64,000 nt of DNA from Pseudomonadota bacterium (GTDB taxonomy: Bacteria > Pseudomonadota > Gammaproteobacteria > Burkholderiales > Burkholderiaceae_F): the NCBI GenBank assembly GCA_023443095.1, contig JAEZVV010000078.1, positions 1 to 64,000 on the forward strand, given 5' to 3'. The notes beneath the pieces are model-generated. The model saw nothing but the letters and a program-made list of their open reading frames with translations, made no database searches and had not been told where the DNA came from. A program made the translations under genes and the position numbers. Shown here piece by piece: positions 8,687 through 18,060 of this stretch (the first letter of the stretch is position 1; each line of letters starts with the position of its first letter).

Positions 8687-10021
8687 TCAGCGGAAACCGA
8701 AAGCTTCGGTGTGGAATGCGGCGGGAGGCAGGCCGCGCGCCGTCAGCCCCCGACGCATGGCGCGGGCGAATCCCGCCGGACCGCAGAACCACACCCGCAT
8801 CTGTTCGAGGCCACTGTGGAACACCGGGTGGTCGGCGCTGAGGAACTCCTTCTGCGCCGCGTCGACCAGATGCAGCCGCACGCCGCAGGCGGCGGCACGC
8901 CGGCGCAGCCAGTCGAGCCGGACCGCTTCTGCCGGGCTGGCCACGCACCAGAAGCAATCGACCTCGCGCCTCGCCTCGCCGCGTGCGTTCAGTTCGTCGA
9001 GCCAGGCCATGAAAGGCGTGATGCCGATCCCGCCCGCGATCCACACCTGGGGGCCGTTTTCTGCCGGCAGATCGAAGCGCCCGTAAGGTCCTTCGATGCT
9101 TACCGCCTGACCGGGCTGAACCTGTTCGACCAGGCGCCGGGTGTGGTCGCCGAGCGCCTTGATCACGAAGCTGATTTCGCCGTCGCCGTGGTCGGCCGAA
9201 GCGATGGTGTAAGGGTGGGCGCCTTCTTTCGGATCCAGAGTCAGCAGGGCGAACTGGCCGGCCGCATGACGCTGCCAGGGGCCGGAAACGCGGCAGCGCA
9301 GCTCGACCGTGCGCGGGTTGAGGCGCCGGGCGGCGACGACAACCCCTTTGACAGTACGGCGAGCGCCGATACGGCCGGTGAGCGACAACACGGCTGCCGC
9401 GGTGGCGACCAGCAGCGCGACGGCAAGCACGAGCCCGGCTGGAGTGAGCCAGAGTTCGACCGGGGTGAGCAGGGCGCTATGGAAGACGGCGGCGATCAGC
9501 ACCAGCGAGAACAACTTGTGCACATGCCGCCACAGACCGTAAGCGATGGCCTTGCCCCACAGGGCGAGCGGCAGCAGAAGCAGCATGCTCCAGGCGGCCC
9601 ATTCGCCGACCTCCTTGGCCGGGCTGCGCAGGCTGGCGAGCAGGTCGACCGGGCCCTCGGGTCTGGGATGTTTGGCGCGGGGCGCCATCAGGTCGAGCGC
9701 GGCCAGGATCTTGGGCGAGAGATCGGCGAGCCAGTGCACGGCCAGCAGGACGCAGACCGCGATCCCGAGCTGCTTGTGCAGGCCGTAGAGGCGGTCGAGG
9801 CCGCCGAGCCGGGGCTCGAGCGTCGCCGGCCGCAGGGCGAGCAGGGCGGCCGCGGCCATGGCCGCCATCAGCAGCACGCCCGACAGCAGGATCACTTCGT
9901 TGCGCCAGGCCTTGAAATCGACCGGCCAGGGACTGCTCAGTCCGCGGCTGGCGAGATAGGCAAGCAGAACCAGCAAGGCGCCGGTGGCGAGGGGGTGGCG
10001 GCGGAAGAACTGGCCCGACAT
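8687..10021 (-). CDS. Ferric-reductase-like transmembrane flavoprotein (ferredoxin-NADP reductase type)
   Basis: 444 residues. About six N-terminal membrane helices include haem-ligand-like His residues (LYGLHKQLGIAVCVLLAVHW, WRHVHKLFSLVLIAAVFH). A cytosolic FAD/NAD(P)H module follows, with HPYTIAS for FAD, GPYGRFDL, and GIGITPFMAWL for the pyridine nucleotide. The C-terminus FCGPAGFARAMRRGL and terminal aromatic region are also typical. It probably moves electrons from NAD(P)H across the inner membrane to an unknown acceptor such as ferric iron. GGAG precedes the ATG at 10021. Confidence 0.9.
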   Translation of the reverse strand: MSGQFFRRHPLATGALLVLLAYLASRGLSSPWPVDFKAWRNEVILLSGVLLMAAMAAAALLALRPATLEPRLGGLDRLYGLHKQLGIAVCVLLAVHWLADLSPKILAALDLMAPRAKHPRPEGPVDLLASLRSPAKEVGEWAAWSMLLLLPLALWGKAIAYGLWRHVHKLFSLVLIAAVFHSALLTPVELWLTPAGLVLAVALLVATAAAVLSLTGRIGARRTVKGVVVAARRLNPRTVELRCRVSGPWQRHAAGQFALLTLDPKEGAHPYTIASADHGDGEISFVIKALGDHTRRLVEQVQPGQAVSIEGPYGRFDLPAENGPQVWIAGGIGITPFMAWLDELNARGEARREVDCFWCVASPAEAVRLDWLRRRAAACGVRLHLVDAAQKEFLSADHPVFHSGLEQMRVWFCGPAGFARAMRRGLTARGLPPAAFHTEAFGFR

Positions 10022-10169
10022 GATCGAACTCCGGTAGTGCGCAACGAGTCCGCAGCTTGCCGACGTCGACTTAGAACAGGGTTAGGACCGGGAGCCCAGT
10101 TGCAAGCGGATGTTGCGAGCGGCGGCCGGTGGCACGCCCGGCAACACTTCCGTATTTTCCGCGCCGGGT

Positions 10170-11102
10170 TCAGCTGCGTCCGGCCGGCGCCCACCGGCCG
10201 AGGGCGCCGAGCAGCCAGCCGGGTCGGCTCACCAGCATCACGCCGGCCAGAACCAGCACGCTGCCGGCGACAAAACCCGCCTCGATCGGCTCGCCGAGCA
10301 AGGCCACACCAAGCGCGATCCCGAACAGCGGGGTCATGAAGGAGAACACCCCCAGCCGCGTGGCGAGATAGTGCCGCAGCAGCCAGAACCACACCAGGAA
10401 ACTGGCGAAGGACACGACCAGGGCCTGGAAGGCGAGGTGGCCCCAGGCGAGCGGTGTGGCCTTGAACCCGCCCTGGCCGAGCAGAACGCTGGCCGGCAGC
10501 AGCAGGAAAAAGGCGGCGAGCAGCTGGTAGAGCAGGGTTTCGGTCGCTGGCGCCCGCGCCAGGCTGGAAGTGCGCAGCACGACCGTGGTGGCGCCCCAGG
10601 CGGCGCCCGCCATCAGGCCGAGCAGATCGCCCCACAGGACGTTGCTGGCCGTGGCGCCGGCCGCTGGCGCGCGCCCGAAAAAGGTGAGAGCGATGCCGGC
10701 AAAAGCGAGCGCGATTCCGGCCCACTGCGGCGCGTTCAGGCGTTCGGCGGGCAGCCGCCAGTGCAGGCCGAGCGCAGCAAAGATAGGGGCGGTGTAGAGG
10801 AAGACGACGATGTGCGAGGCGTGGGTATGGCGCAGGCCTTCGCCCAGCAGCAGGTACTCGAACGCGAACAACAGGCCGACCACCAGGCCGGCGCGCCAGC
10901 GCCCCGGAGCGAGTCGTTCGCCGCGAAAACGCATCAGCAGGGCCACCAGCAGAGCGGCCACGCCGGAGCGCAGCGCCAGCATCAGCATCGGCGCGACGTC
11001 GGGGGAGGCAGCTTTGAGCGAGATCTGCTGCAGGCTCCAGACGAAACACAATAAAAGCATCAGGCCGGTGGCGCGGCCGTCGAGGGCTTGGGGCGAGTTC
11101 AT
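10170..11102 (-). CDS. EamA-domain (DMT superfamily) transporter
   Basis: 310 residues with ten predicted membrane helices in two EamA repeats. RLNAPQWAGIALAFAGIAL closes the first half and FMTPLFGIALGVALLGEPIE is the hallmark of the second. These inner-membrane carriers export metabolites or amino acids; the substrate is not predictable. It is co-oriented with the PfkB kinase gene, 79 bp downstream of it. Confidence 0.9.
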   Translation of the reverse strand: MNSPQALDGRATGLMLLLCFVWSLQQISLKAASPDVAPMLMLALRSGVAALLVALLMRFRGERLAPGRWRAGLVVGLLFAFEYLLLGEGLRHTHASHIVVFLYTAPIFAALGLHWRLPAERLNAPQWAGIALAFAGIALTFFGRAPAAGATASNVLWGDLLGLMAGAAWGATTVVLRTSSLARAPATETLLYQLLAAFFLLLPASVLLGQGGFKATPLAWGHLAFQALVVSFASFLVWFWLLRHYLATRLGVFSFMTPLFGIALGVALLGEPIEAGFVAGSVLVLAGVMLVSRPGWLLGALGRWAPAGRS

Positions 11103-11181
11103 GGTGCGAGTCGGTCGGCGCGCCGGAGTGGAGGTTTGCCGGGGTGCTGGTGTTGTGGCCGGGCCGGCCCTTGTTAGTGCT

Positions 11182-12087
11182 TCAGAGTTCGCGGCGCCAA
11201 GCTTCGAGCTCGGCGCGGCGGGGAATGCCGGCGCGGCCGCCGAAGCGGGTGCACTTGAGCGCGGCAGCGTCGGTGGCGAAAGCCACGGCGGCGCTCAGGT
11301 CCATGCCCTCGGCCAGGGCGAGGGCGAAAGCGCCATGCCAGGTGTCGCCGGCGGCAAGGGTGTCGACCGCCGCCACCCGGCGCGCCGGCGCAGTGTGGAT
11401 CTGCATGCCGTCGAACCACATCACGCCGGCGGCGCCGAGCGTGACGCCGCACACCCGGTTGCGGCCGCCGAAGATCCGCTGCAGGGCGGTGTCGGGGGCG
11501 CCGAGCCCGAAGGACTCGAGCATCGGTTCGGAAAAAAACGGGTGGGTCGCCAGCCGCGCGGTGCGGGCGACCACGGCGGGGTCGCCGGCGTCGCCGTCGA
11601 ACACGCTCGGCAGCCCGAGCGCGGCGGCGGCGTCGAAGAGGGTCGCAGCGCCCGCCGGCCAGCGAGTGTCGGCCAGCACCGCTTGCGCTTGGTGCAGGCG
11701 GGCTAGCGGCAGCCACGAAGCATCGGGCGGATAACCCTGCGGCTGCGACGACACCACCAGGCGTTCACCGCGGGCGTCGATCAGGATGGTGGCGATCTTG
11801 GTGCGGAAACCCTCGAGCTGGCGCAGCCCGCTCACGTCCACTCCTTCGTGCGCGAGCATCGCGATCACCTGGCTGCCGGGCTCGTCGGCGCCGACCCGGC
11901 CCCAGTAGACCGCCTGGCCGCCGAGGCGCTGCACCGCGACCGCGGCATTGGCGCCCATGCCGCCGCCGGTCTCGACGAAGTCGAGCGCGGGCAGTTTGGC
12001 CGAAGGCAGCTTGACCTCGTCGACCAGGAAGATCTGGTCGATCGTGGCCGATCCGCCAACACAGATGACGAGGGCTTGCGAGTTCAT
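11182..12087 (-). CDS. PfkB-family sugar kinase
   Basis: 301 residues of ribokinase fold. The N-terminal GGGMGANAAVAVQRLGG is PfkB signature 1. DTLAAGDTWHGAF is signature 2 with catalytic Asp248; its first Gly is replaced by Ala, as in some sulfofructose or ketose kinases. It phosphorylates a sugar or related alcohol with ATP; the substrate is unclear. CTGGAAGCCC precedes the ATG. It lies 18 bp after the VIT-like gene and before the EamA carrier, so a small leftward operon is likely. Confidence 0.88.
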   Translation of the reverse strand: MNSQALVICVGGSATIDQIFLVDEVKLPSAKLPALDFVETGGGMGANAAVAVQRLGGQAVYWGRVGADEPGSQVIAMLAHEGVDVSGLRQLEGFRTKIATILIDARGERLVVSSQPQGYPPDASWLPLARLHQAQAVLADTRWPAGAATLFDAAAALGLPSVFDGDAGDPAVVARTARLATHPFFSEPMLESFGLGAPDTALQRIFGGRNRVCGVTLGAAGVMWFDGMQIHTAPARRVAAVDTLAAGDTWHGAFALALAEGMDLSAAVAFATDAAALKCTRFGGRAGIPRRAELEAWRREL

Positions 12088-12105
12088 GGGCTTCCAGGGG
12101 CGGGG

Positions 12106-12744
12106 TCAGCCGCCGAAAACGAGGGTGGTGGCCACCAGACTCGCGCCCAGGGCCAGCATCGCCAGCCCGGTGCGCAGAGGATGGAGGCCGGCGTAAAAAC
12201 CGAGAGCCACGCCGCTGCCCATCATCATCGCGATCGCCAGAGCGCCGGAAACTCGCATCGCTAGCTGGAGATCGGTCAACAGCAGGAAGGGCAGGGCGAC
12301 CGGCAAGGTGGCGCCGGCCACGAGCATGAAGACGGCACCGGCGGCGGCATAGTCGCGCGGCGCGAGGGGCACCCGCGCTGGCGGCGGGCCGGCACCAAGC
12401 AGGCATTGTCGCAGGCCTTCGATGTCGGTCGGGCTGAGCTGCAGCACTGGCAGGGTGCCGAGTTCGGCGGCGAGCAGGCGTCGGCCGGTCTCGGCGTCGG
12501 CCGCATGCACCCGGCGCCAGATCAGGACGCGATGGCTGCGTTCGATCTTCAGACGCACCAGATACATCACCGCGTCGACGATGCCCCAGGCGATGTTGCA
12601 GCCGAGCGCGGCGTGGAACATCGCGCGCGCCTGCGTGAGGCCGGTGTCGACGAGGTTGAGCGTGGTGGTGAAGGTGAGCGCCATCAGCAGCCCGAACAGG
12701 ATCTCCGAGATGCGGCTGACGGGGTCGAGCAGGGTCGGCTTCAT
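12106..12744 (-). CDS. VIT1/CCC1-like integral membrane protein
   Basis: 212 residues. The N-terminus SEILFGLLMALTFTTTLNLV and CNIAWGIVDAVMYLV resemble the first helices of VIT/CCC1 cation-transporter-like proteins, and three further hydrophobic stretches follow in the C-terminal half. The middle is a hydrophilic domain (about residues 70-120). A transport role is inferred from resemblance only. It sits between the ABM monooxygenase and the PfkB kinase in one leftward run. Confidence 0.6.
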   Translation of the reverse strand: MKPTLLDPVSRISEILFGLLMALTFTTTLNLVDTGLTQARAMFHAALGCNIAWGIVDAVMYLVRLKIERSHRVLIWRRVHAADAETGRRLLAAELGTLPVLQLSPTDIEGLRQCLLGAGPPPARVPLAPRDYAAAGAVFMLVAGATLPVALPFLLLTDLQLAMRVSGALAIAMMMGSGVALGFYAGLHPLRTGLAMLALGASLVATTLVFGG

Positions 12745-12771
12745 CGGCCAGGTTTGATCGGCGCCGCAGGC

Positions 12772-13074
12772 TCAGTCGAGGTTTTCGACCGCGCTGAAGT
12801 GTTCGACCCGCGGCGGCTGGGCAAAGAAGGGGCCGACGATTTCGCGCCACTGCGCAAACGCGGGCGAACCGCGGAAATCAACCGTGTGGTTCTCGAGCTT
12901 GTCCCAGTGGATGAGCAGCAGGTAGCGCTCGGGCGATTCGATGCCGTGCTGCAGTTCGTAGCCGATGAAACCCTTGGCTTCGACGATGGTGGCCTGGATG
13001 CCGCGGTCGAGCGCGGCTTCGAATTCGGCCTGCTGACCGGGGTGGATGCTGATGTCGGCGACTTCGAGGATCAT
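12772..13074 (-). CDS. Antibiotic biosynthesis monooxygenase (ABM)-domain protein
   Basis: 100 residues from ATG 13074, which has GGAG upstream. It shows the ferredoxin-like alpha/beta ABM pattern: ILEVADISIHPGQQAEFEAAL, then GFIGYELQHGIESPERYLLLIHW, then a terminal helix-strand with FSAVENLD. Small ABM proteins act as cofactor-free oxygenases, haem degraders or stress proteins. None of these can be chosen here. First gene of the leftward run down to the EamA carrier. Confidence 0.82.
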   Translation of the reverse strand: MILEVADISIHPGQQAEFEAALDRGIQATIVEAKGFIGYELQHGIESPERYLLLIHWDKLENHTVDFRGSPAFAQWREIVGPFFAQPPRVEHFSAVENLD

Positions 13075-13140
13075 GCCGGGGCTCCGTTGGATGAGGAATG
13101 AACGAAGCATGCCTCAAGTCGCCGCGGCGGGACGCCGTCG

Positions 13141-13160
13141 GGGGCGCGTTGCCGCGCCCC
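13141..13160 (-). other. GC-rich perfect hairpin after the protease gene
   Basis: GGGGCGCG/CGCGCCCC with loop TTGC lies between the protease stop (13181) and the ABM start. There is no T-tract on the minus side, so it is a possible Rho-dependent end or mRNA-stabilising hairpin rather than a standard terminator. Confidence 0.35.
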
Positions 13161-13180
13161 GGACAGGCCCGGCAGGGAAA

Positions 13181-14311
13181 TCACGGCCAGTTCGACAGGC
13201 CCCAGCGGATCAGGTCGACCATCGCCCGGCCGCCGGCGTTGACGTTGTTGTCTTCCAGCGTCCACCACAGGAAGGTGGTCTTGGAGCCGCCGCTCACGGT
13301 TCCCACCGCATACGGCAGGCCGCTCCAGTAGCCGAAGAAGGGGCCGCCGGAATTGCCCGGGCTGATGTCGCCATAGTGTTCGACCTCGAGCGCGTTGCCG
13401 TCGGAATCGTCGTCGATCACCGCGATCCCGGTCTGGCGCGAAGGCCGGCGTCCGCCCGCGATCGCGCCCGGATAGCCGGCGAGCGACCAGTACGCGCCGC
13501 CTTCCCAGGCGCTGTTGTAGACCTTGGAGCCGAACCAGCCGAGCGAGTTGCCGAGCGGGGTGTAGAGCCGAAGCACCGCCATGTCCCAGGCGCTGACGTT
13601 GTTGTTGGTGTTGTAGCCGCGGTAGTCGGAGACGTACGAGACCACGCTCGCCCCGGCGGCCGAGCTGCCGTCCCAATACGCGGGAGTGAAACGCATCGCC
13701 CAGTTGCCTGCGCCCCAGGGCGCGACGTGGCCGGCGGTGAGCACGTGGCGCGGCCCGACCAGGACGCCCGAGCCGGTCCAGGCCACGCCGCCGGCAGGCC
13801 AGTTGTTCCAGACCTCGACCCGGCCGATACACGACCAGGGGTAGCCGCCGGGGTAATACACGACCCGGTCGTCGCTGCCGAAGACGCCGTAATACGGCTC
13901 GACTGGACGGCCGTTGATCCGCCGCAGCAGGTGGGTGCCGGTCGGAACGATTTTCGGGTGCGGGGTGAAAGCGAGCCAGGGCGGACGGTAGGGTTCGGGT
14001 TCGGGCAGGCGCTTGACCTTGCGCGCCACCGCCTCGACCTCGAGCCGTTCGGCGCTGCCGCCGGGCAGGCCTTCGGCCATGTTGAGCGGCAGGTCGATTT
14101 CCCAGGCGCCGCGCGCCGCGCTCGAGCGCCGCACCAGTTCGTCGAGAGCGACCTTGTTGTCCTTTCCCGCCAGGTAGATGCGGCGCCGGTCCTGCAGCGC
14201 GGCAAACTCCTTGGACGGGCTCTTGCTTGCGGCTTCGTTGTCGAGGGCAAGGAACTGGTCGGGGTTCATCGGAGCGGAGTGATCCGCGTTGGGCTTGCGC
14301 TTGCTCGCCAT
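13181..14311 (-). CDS. Trypsin-like (S1/glutamyl-endopeptidase-like) serine protease without signal peptide
   Basis: 376 residues. The catalytic triad is readable: LTAGHVAPWG (His195), AWDMAVLRL (Asp243) and ISPGNSGGPFFG (Ser321). The pattern is close to V8/glutamyl-endopeptidase-like proteases. The N-terminus (MASKRKPNADHSAP) is hydrophilic with no Sec or Tat signal. Roughly 125 residues precede the protease domain and could be a propeptide or targeting region. ATG 14311 is supported by GCAGGGAGGCCAACC; the open frame continues upstream without family similarity. Secretion route and substrate are unknown. Confidence 0.85.
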   Translation of the reverse strand: MASKRKPNADHSAPMNPDQFLALDNEAASKSPSKEFAALQDRRRIYLAGKDNKVALDELVRRSSAARGAWEIDLPLNMAEGLPGGSAERLEVEAVARKVKRLPEPEPYRPPWLAFTPHPKIVPTGTHLLRRINGRPVEPYYGVFGSDDRVVYYPGGYPWSCIGRVEVWNNWPAGGVAWTGSGVLVGPRHVLTAGHVAPWGAGNWAMRFTPAYWDGSSAAGASVVSYVSDYRGYNTNNNVSAWDMAVLRLYTPLGNSLGWFGSKVYNSAWEGGAYWSLAGYPGAIAGGRRPSRQTGIAVIDDDSDGNALEVEHYGDISPGNSGGPFFGYWSGLPYAVGTVSGGSKTTFLWWTLEDNNVNAGGRAMVDLIRWGLSNWP

Positions 14312-14594
14312 GGTTGGCCTCCCTGCGCTGGTGCGCCTGATGCGTTGGCATGGCCGTCGCCGACGCTTGGGCAACGGCGGAGCCAAGCTAAGCGCAATCG
14401 AGCGGCGGCGGGTGCCGGATAAGCGCGAAATGCGCGCTGCCACCGGCCGCAAGGAATGCAGGCGGCCGCCACGATCGGGGCAGAGTCCGGGAGTGTTGCG
14501 TCTTTGACGGCGCGGGACCGGCGTCCCGTTGAGGTCTGCTACCTTGGCGCATCCCCACCGACAGCGTCGCCTGTCTCTTCCGCCGAAGGACGTC

Positions 14595-15980
14595 ATGATC
14601 GATCGCAACGACACGCCCACCCGCATCCTGCTCGAAGAGTCCGACATCCCCACCCATTGGTACAACGTCGTCGCCGACCTGCCGACGCGACCCGCGCCCC
14701 CGCTCGGGCCTGATGGTCTGCCGGTGGCGGCAGAGAAGATGGCGGCGATCTTCCCCGGCCCCATCCTCGAGCAGGAAATGTCGGACCAGCGCTGGATCCA
14801 AATTCCGGGCGAGGTGCGGCAGGTCTTTGCCTTGTGGCGGCCGTCGCCGCTGATGCGCGCCAAGCGGCTCGAAGCGGCGCTCGGCACCCCGGCGAAGATC
14901 TTCTACAAGGTCGAGGGCGTGAGCCCGGCCGGATCGCACAAGCCCAACTCGGCGGTGCCGCAAGCCTTCTACAACCACCAGGTCGGCATCCGGCGGCTGG
15001 TCACCGAAACCGGCGCCGGCCAATGGGGTTCGTCGCTTGCGTTTGCCGGTCAGATGTACGGGATCGAAGTCCGCATCTACATGGTCAAGGTGAGCTACCA
15101 GCAAAAGCCCTTCCGCCGTTCGCTGATGCAGACCTGGGGGGCCGAAGTTTTCGCCAGCCCGTCACCGCTGACCGAGACCGGCCGCGCCGCGCTCGCTGCC
15201 GACCCCGACAGCCCGGGTTCGCTCGGCCTGGCGATCTCGGAAGCGGTGGAAGAAGCCGCTTCGCGCGCCGACACCAATTACGCCCTGGGTTCGGTGCTCA
15301 ACCACGTGGTGCTGCACCAGACCATCATCGGCCAGGAAGCCAAGGCCCAGCTCGCCAAGGTCGGGCTCTACCCCGACATCGTGGTGGGGCCGTGCGGCGG
15401 CGGCTCAAGTTTTGGCGGCATCGCCTTCCCCTTCCTGGCCGACCGCGCCGCCGGCGAGAAACGCGCGCAGGCCATGCGCTGCATCGCGGTCGAACCCAGC
15501 TCCTGCCCCTCGCTTACCAAGGGCGCTTACGCCTACGACTACGGCGACGCCAGCGGCTTCACGCCGATCATGAAGATGTACACCCTGGGCCACGACTTCA
15601 TGCCGCCCGGCATCCACGCTGGCGGGCTGCGTTACCACGGCGCTTCGCCGCTGGTGTCCCAGCTCTATCACGCCGGCCAGATCGAAGCGGCTGCCGTGCC
15701 GCAACGGGCGACCTTCGAGGCCGGCATGATGTTCGCGCGCGCCGAGGGCATCGTGCCGGCGCCCGAGAGCTGCCACGCGATCCGAACCGCGATCGACGAG
15801 GCTCTGAAATGCAAGGCGAGCGGCGAGCCCAAGGTGATCCTCTTCAACCTTACCGGCCACGGCCATTTCGACATGGCCTCGTACGACAAATTCCTGGCGG
15901 GCGAGCTCGAGGACTACGACTACCCGCAGGAGGCGATCGCGCAGAGCCTGAAGAAGCTGCCGCTGGGCGAACCGGCCTGA
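14595..15980 (+). CDS. TrpB2-type tryptophan synthase beta-like PLP enzyme
   Basis: 461 residues, longer than standalone TrpB1. GVSPAGSHKPNSA holds the PLP lysine (Lys116), and GPCGGGSSFGG is the phosphate-binding loop. The N-terminus (ESDIPTHWYNVVADLP) and the PPGIHAGGLRYHG segment mark the TrpB2 group, which usually lacks a TrpA partner and may make Trp from indole and serine. No trpA lies here. AAGGACGTC precedes ATG 14595. It is isolated, converging with the GGDEF gene. Confidence 0.92.
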   Translation: MIDRNDTPTRILLEESDIPTHWYNVVADLPTRPAPPLGPDGLPVAAEKMAAIFPGPILEQEMSDQRWIQIPGEVRQVFALWRPSPLMRAKRLEAALGTPAKIFYKVEGVSPAGSHKPNSAVPQAFYNHQVGIRRLVTETGAGQWGSSLAFAGQMYGIEVRIYMVKVSYQQKPFRRSLMQTWGAEVFASPSPLTETGRAALAADPDSPGSLGLAISEAVEEAASRADTNYALGSVLNHVVLHQTIIGQEAKAQLAKVGLYPDIVVGPCGGGSSFGGIAFPFLADRAAGEKRAQAMRCIAVEPSSCPSLTKGAYAYDYGDASGFTPIMKMYTLGHDFMPPGIHAGGLRYHGASPLVSQLYHAGQIEAAAVPQRATFEAGMMFARAEGIVPAPESCHAIRTAIDEALKCKASGEPKVILFNLTGHGHFDMASYDKFLAGELEDYDYPQEAIAQSLKKLPLGEPA

Positions 15981-15984
15981 GCCG

Positions 15985-17901
15985 CTAGCCGGCGACCGCG
16001 CGCAGGGGTTGGCCCAGCCGCACCTCGACGCGGTCGCGGCCGGCGTCCTTGGCGGCGTACATCGCGGTGTCGGCGCGTCGCAGCAGGTCGCTCACGGTAT
16101 CGCCCGGCATGGAGACGGTGAGGCCGATGCTCACCGTCACCCGGCCGCCGGGCAGCCACAGGCTGCAGTCGATGGCTCGCACTTCGGCGGCCACGCGTTC
16201 GGCCAGGGCGGCGGCGGCGGTGGCGTCGAGCCGGGGCGCGGCGAGCACGAACTCCTCGCCGCCGATGCGGCCGAGGGCGATCGGTTCGCGCGCCACCTTG
16301 AGCAGGATCGCGCCGACGGCGCGCAGGATCTCGTCGCCCGTCAGGTGGCCGACGCGATCGTTGATGACCTTGAAGTGGTCGACGTCGATGATCAGCAGGG
16401 CGCAGCCTTCGGGAGCGGCGAGCATCTGCGCCAGCTTGGCCAGTACCTGGCGCCGGTTCGGCAGACCGGTCAGCTCGTCGGTCATCGCCAGCTGCTGCAT
16501 CTCGCGGCTGGTGCGGCGGTGGCGCCAGGCGAGCGTGGCCAGCACCACGGCGAGCAGGGCGACCAGGCTCAGCACCACCGCCTGCAGGCGGGTCGCGAGC
16601 TTCTCCTGCGCCAGGGCGCGGTCGCTGGCGTCTTTTTCGCGCTGGAGCAGGGCGTTTTCCTTGTCCTTGGCTTCGGAATCGAACTCGACCCGCAAGGTGG
16701 CAAGGCGCTGGTCGAGCTGGCGCTTCATCAGGCCCTCTGCGGCGAGCTGAAATTGGACCTGGTGGTCGAACGCGTTGCGCCAGTCGCCCTGGGCGGTATA
16801 GGAGCGCGCCAGTTCGCGGTGCGCGGCCGCCACTTCGGCCGGTGAATCGGCCTTGAGAAAGACCTGCAGCGCCTGTTTCAACGCCGCCGTGCTGTCGGTA
16901 TTGCGCGACTGCGAGCGCAGGGCGATCCCGCGCTGAAGCGCCAGCAGCGCGCGCAAGCGGGTGTCGGGGTGGGCGCCGAGCAGAGCCTCGCCGCGCTGGA
17001 TCAGCTTGAGCGCCGCCGCCGGGTCGCCGCGCGCGTTGCGCACCGCGGCCAGACCGCGCAAGGCGTAGGCCTCGCCGCGTGCGTAGCCAAGCTCGCGCGC
17101 AAGGGCGAACATGGTTTCGAAGCTGCGCTGGGCGGCGTCCCAGTCCTCCAGGTTCTCGTACACCCGGCCGATGTTGTTGCGGGTGATGATCTGCTCGCGC
17201 GTCAGCCCGGCGTCGATCTCGACTTTGAGCGAGGCTTCGAAATATTGCCGCGCCTGCTTCCAGTCGCCCATCCGGTTGTAGAGGATGGCGACGCCGCTGG
17301 TGGCGATCTGGGCCTGGTGCCTGAGCTTGAGCTGGTCGTAGATCGACACCGCGCGCTGCAGGTCGGACAGGCCGGCCGAGAACTCGCCGGTCAAGCCGCG
17401 CAGATACCCGCGGCGGTAAAGCGAGTCGGCAAGCAGTTCCCGTTCGTTGGTCGCTGTCGCCACCTCGACCGCCTGCTGGTAGAGCGCCATCGCCAGCACG
17501 TTGGCGCTGGCCGATTCGTGGATCTCGCCTTCGCAGCCGAGGATGGCGGCGCGCAGCCCGGGGCGGCTCGCGTGGGGCAGCAGCGCGCGCGCCTCGCGCA
17601 CGGCCTCGAGCGCGACCTGGCTGTCGCGTTCGACGTGGTACTCGCACAGCTGGATGTGGGCGCGGATCGACAAGTCGACGTTGGGCGTCGTCGCCAGAGC
17701 AATCAGCGCCTGCTCGGCGAAGCGGCGGCTGGTCTCGGGATCGGAGCGCATCGCCGCCCGGCTGGCCTCGACCAGCGCGGCCGCGGACTGGGCGGCCGCG
17801 GGGCCGGCGAGCAGCAGGACGAAGGGCAACGCGAACAGGCGCACGGCAGACGTCGGCAAGCGGGGAGAGTCGATTGTGCCCAGCCCGCCCCGCTCTGGCA
17901 T
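15985..17901 (-). CDS. Membrane diguanylate cyclase with periplasmic TPR sensor
   Basis: 638 residues: signal or anchor segment (about 20-38), a long TPR-like helical array (about 40-400), a coiled coil, one membrane helix (about 443-463) and a C-terminal GGDEF domain. The active-site GGEEF starts at residue 547, with LTGLPNRR and DVDHFKVINDR upstream, so cyclase activity is expected. The RxxD inhibition site before GGEEF is absent (REPI instead). A GTG at 17844 would start exactly at a signal peptide (RLFALPFVLLLAG) and is a plausible alternative start. Signal unknown. Confidence 0.9.
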   Translation of the reverse strand: MPERGGLGTIDSPRLPTSAVRLFALPFVLLLAGPAAAQSAAALVEASRAAMRSDPETSRRFAEQALIALATTPNVDLSIRAHIQLCEYHVERDSQVALEAVREARALLPHASRPGLRAAILGCEGEIHESASANVLAMALYQQAVEVATATNERELLADSLYRRGYLRGLTGEFSAGLSDLQRAVSIYDQLKLRHQAQIATSGVAILYNRMGDWKQARQYFEASLKVEIDAGLTREQIITRNNIGRVYENLEDWDAAQRSFETMFALARELGYARGEAYALRGLAAVRNARGDPAAALKLIQRGEALLGAHPDTRLRALLALQRGIALRSQSRNTDSTAALKQALQVFLKADSPAEVAAAHRELARSYTAQGDWRNAFDHQVQFQLAAEGLMKRQLDQRLATLRVEFDSEAKDKENALLQREKDASDRALAQEKLATRLQAVVLSLVALLAVVLATLAWRHRRTSREMQQLAMTDELTGLPNRRQVLAKLAQMLAAPEGCALLIIDVDHFKVINDRVGHLTGDEILRAVGAILLKVAREPIALGRIGGEEFVLAAPRLDATAAAALAERVAAEVRAIDCSLWLPGGRVTVSIGLTVSMPGDTVSDLLRRADTAMYAAKDAGRDRVEVRLGQPLRAVAG

Positions 17902-18060
17902 GCTCGGCGGCGCGTGAAAACAACAGGCTCGACAGAGCCGGCGGCTTGTGTATTCCGGTGGCTGCTTCCGCTTATCGTGGCCCAGCCCGGCGCCGCCGGC
18001 CTTGCAGCGTCGACGCAGGCGCCACCGCGGGTCGGCTCGACGACCGGGGCCTAAATCGCC

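Noticed and set aside
15920..17923. A 667-codon leftward ORF
   Set aside because: Arg/Pro-rich shadow of the GGDEF gene in another frame, without any domain.
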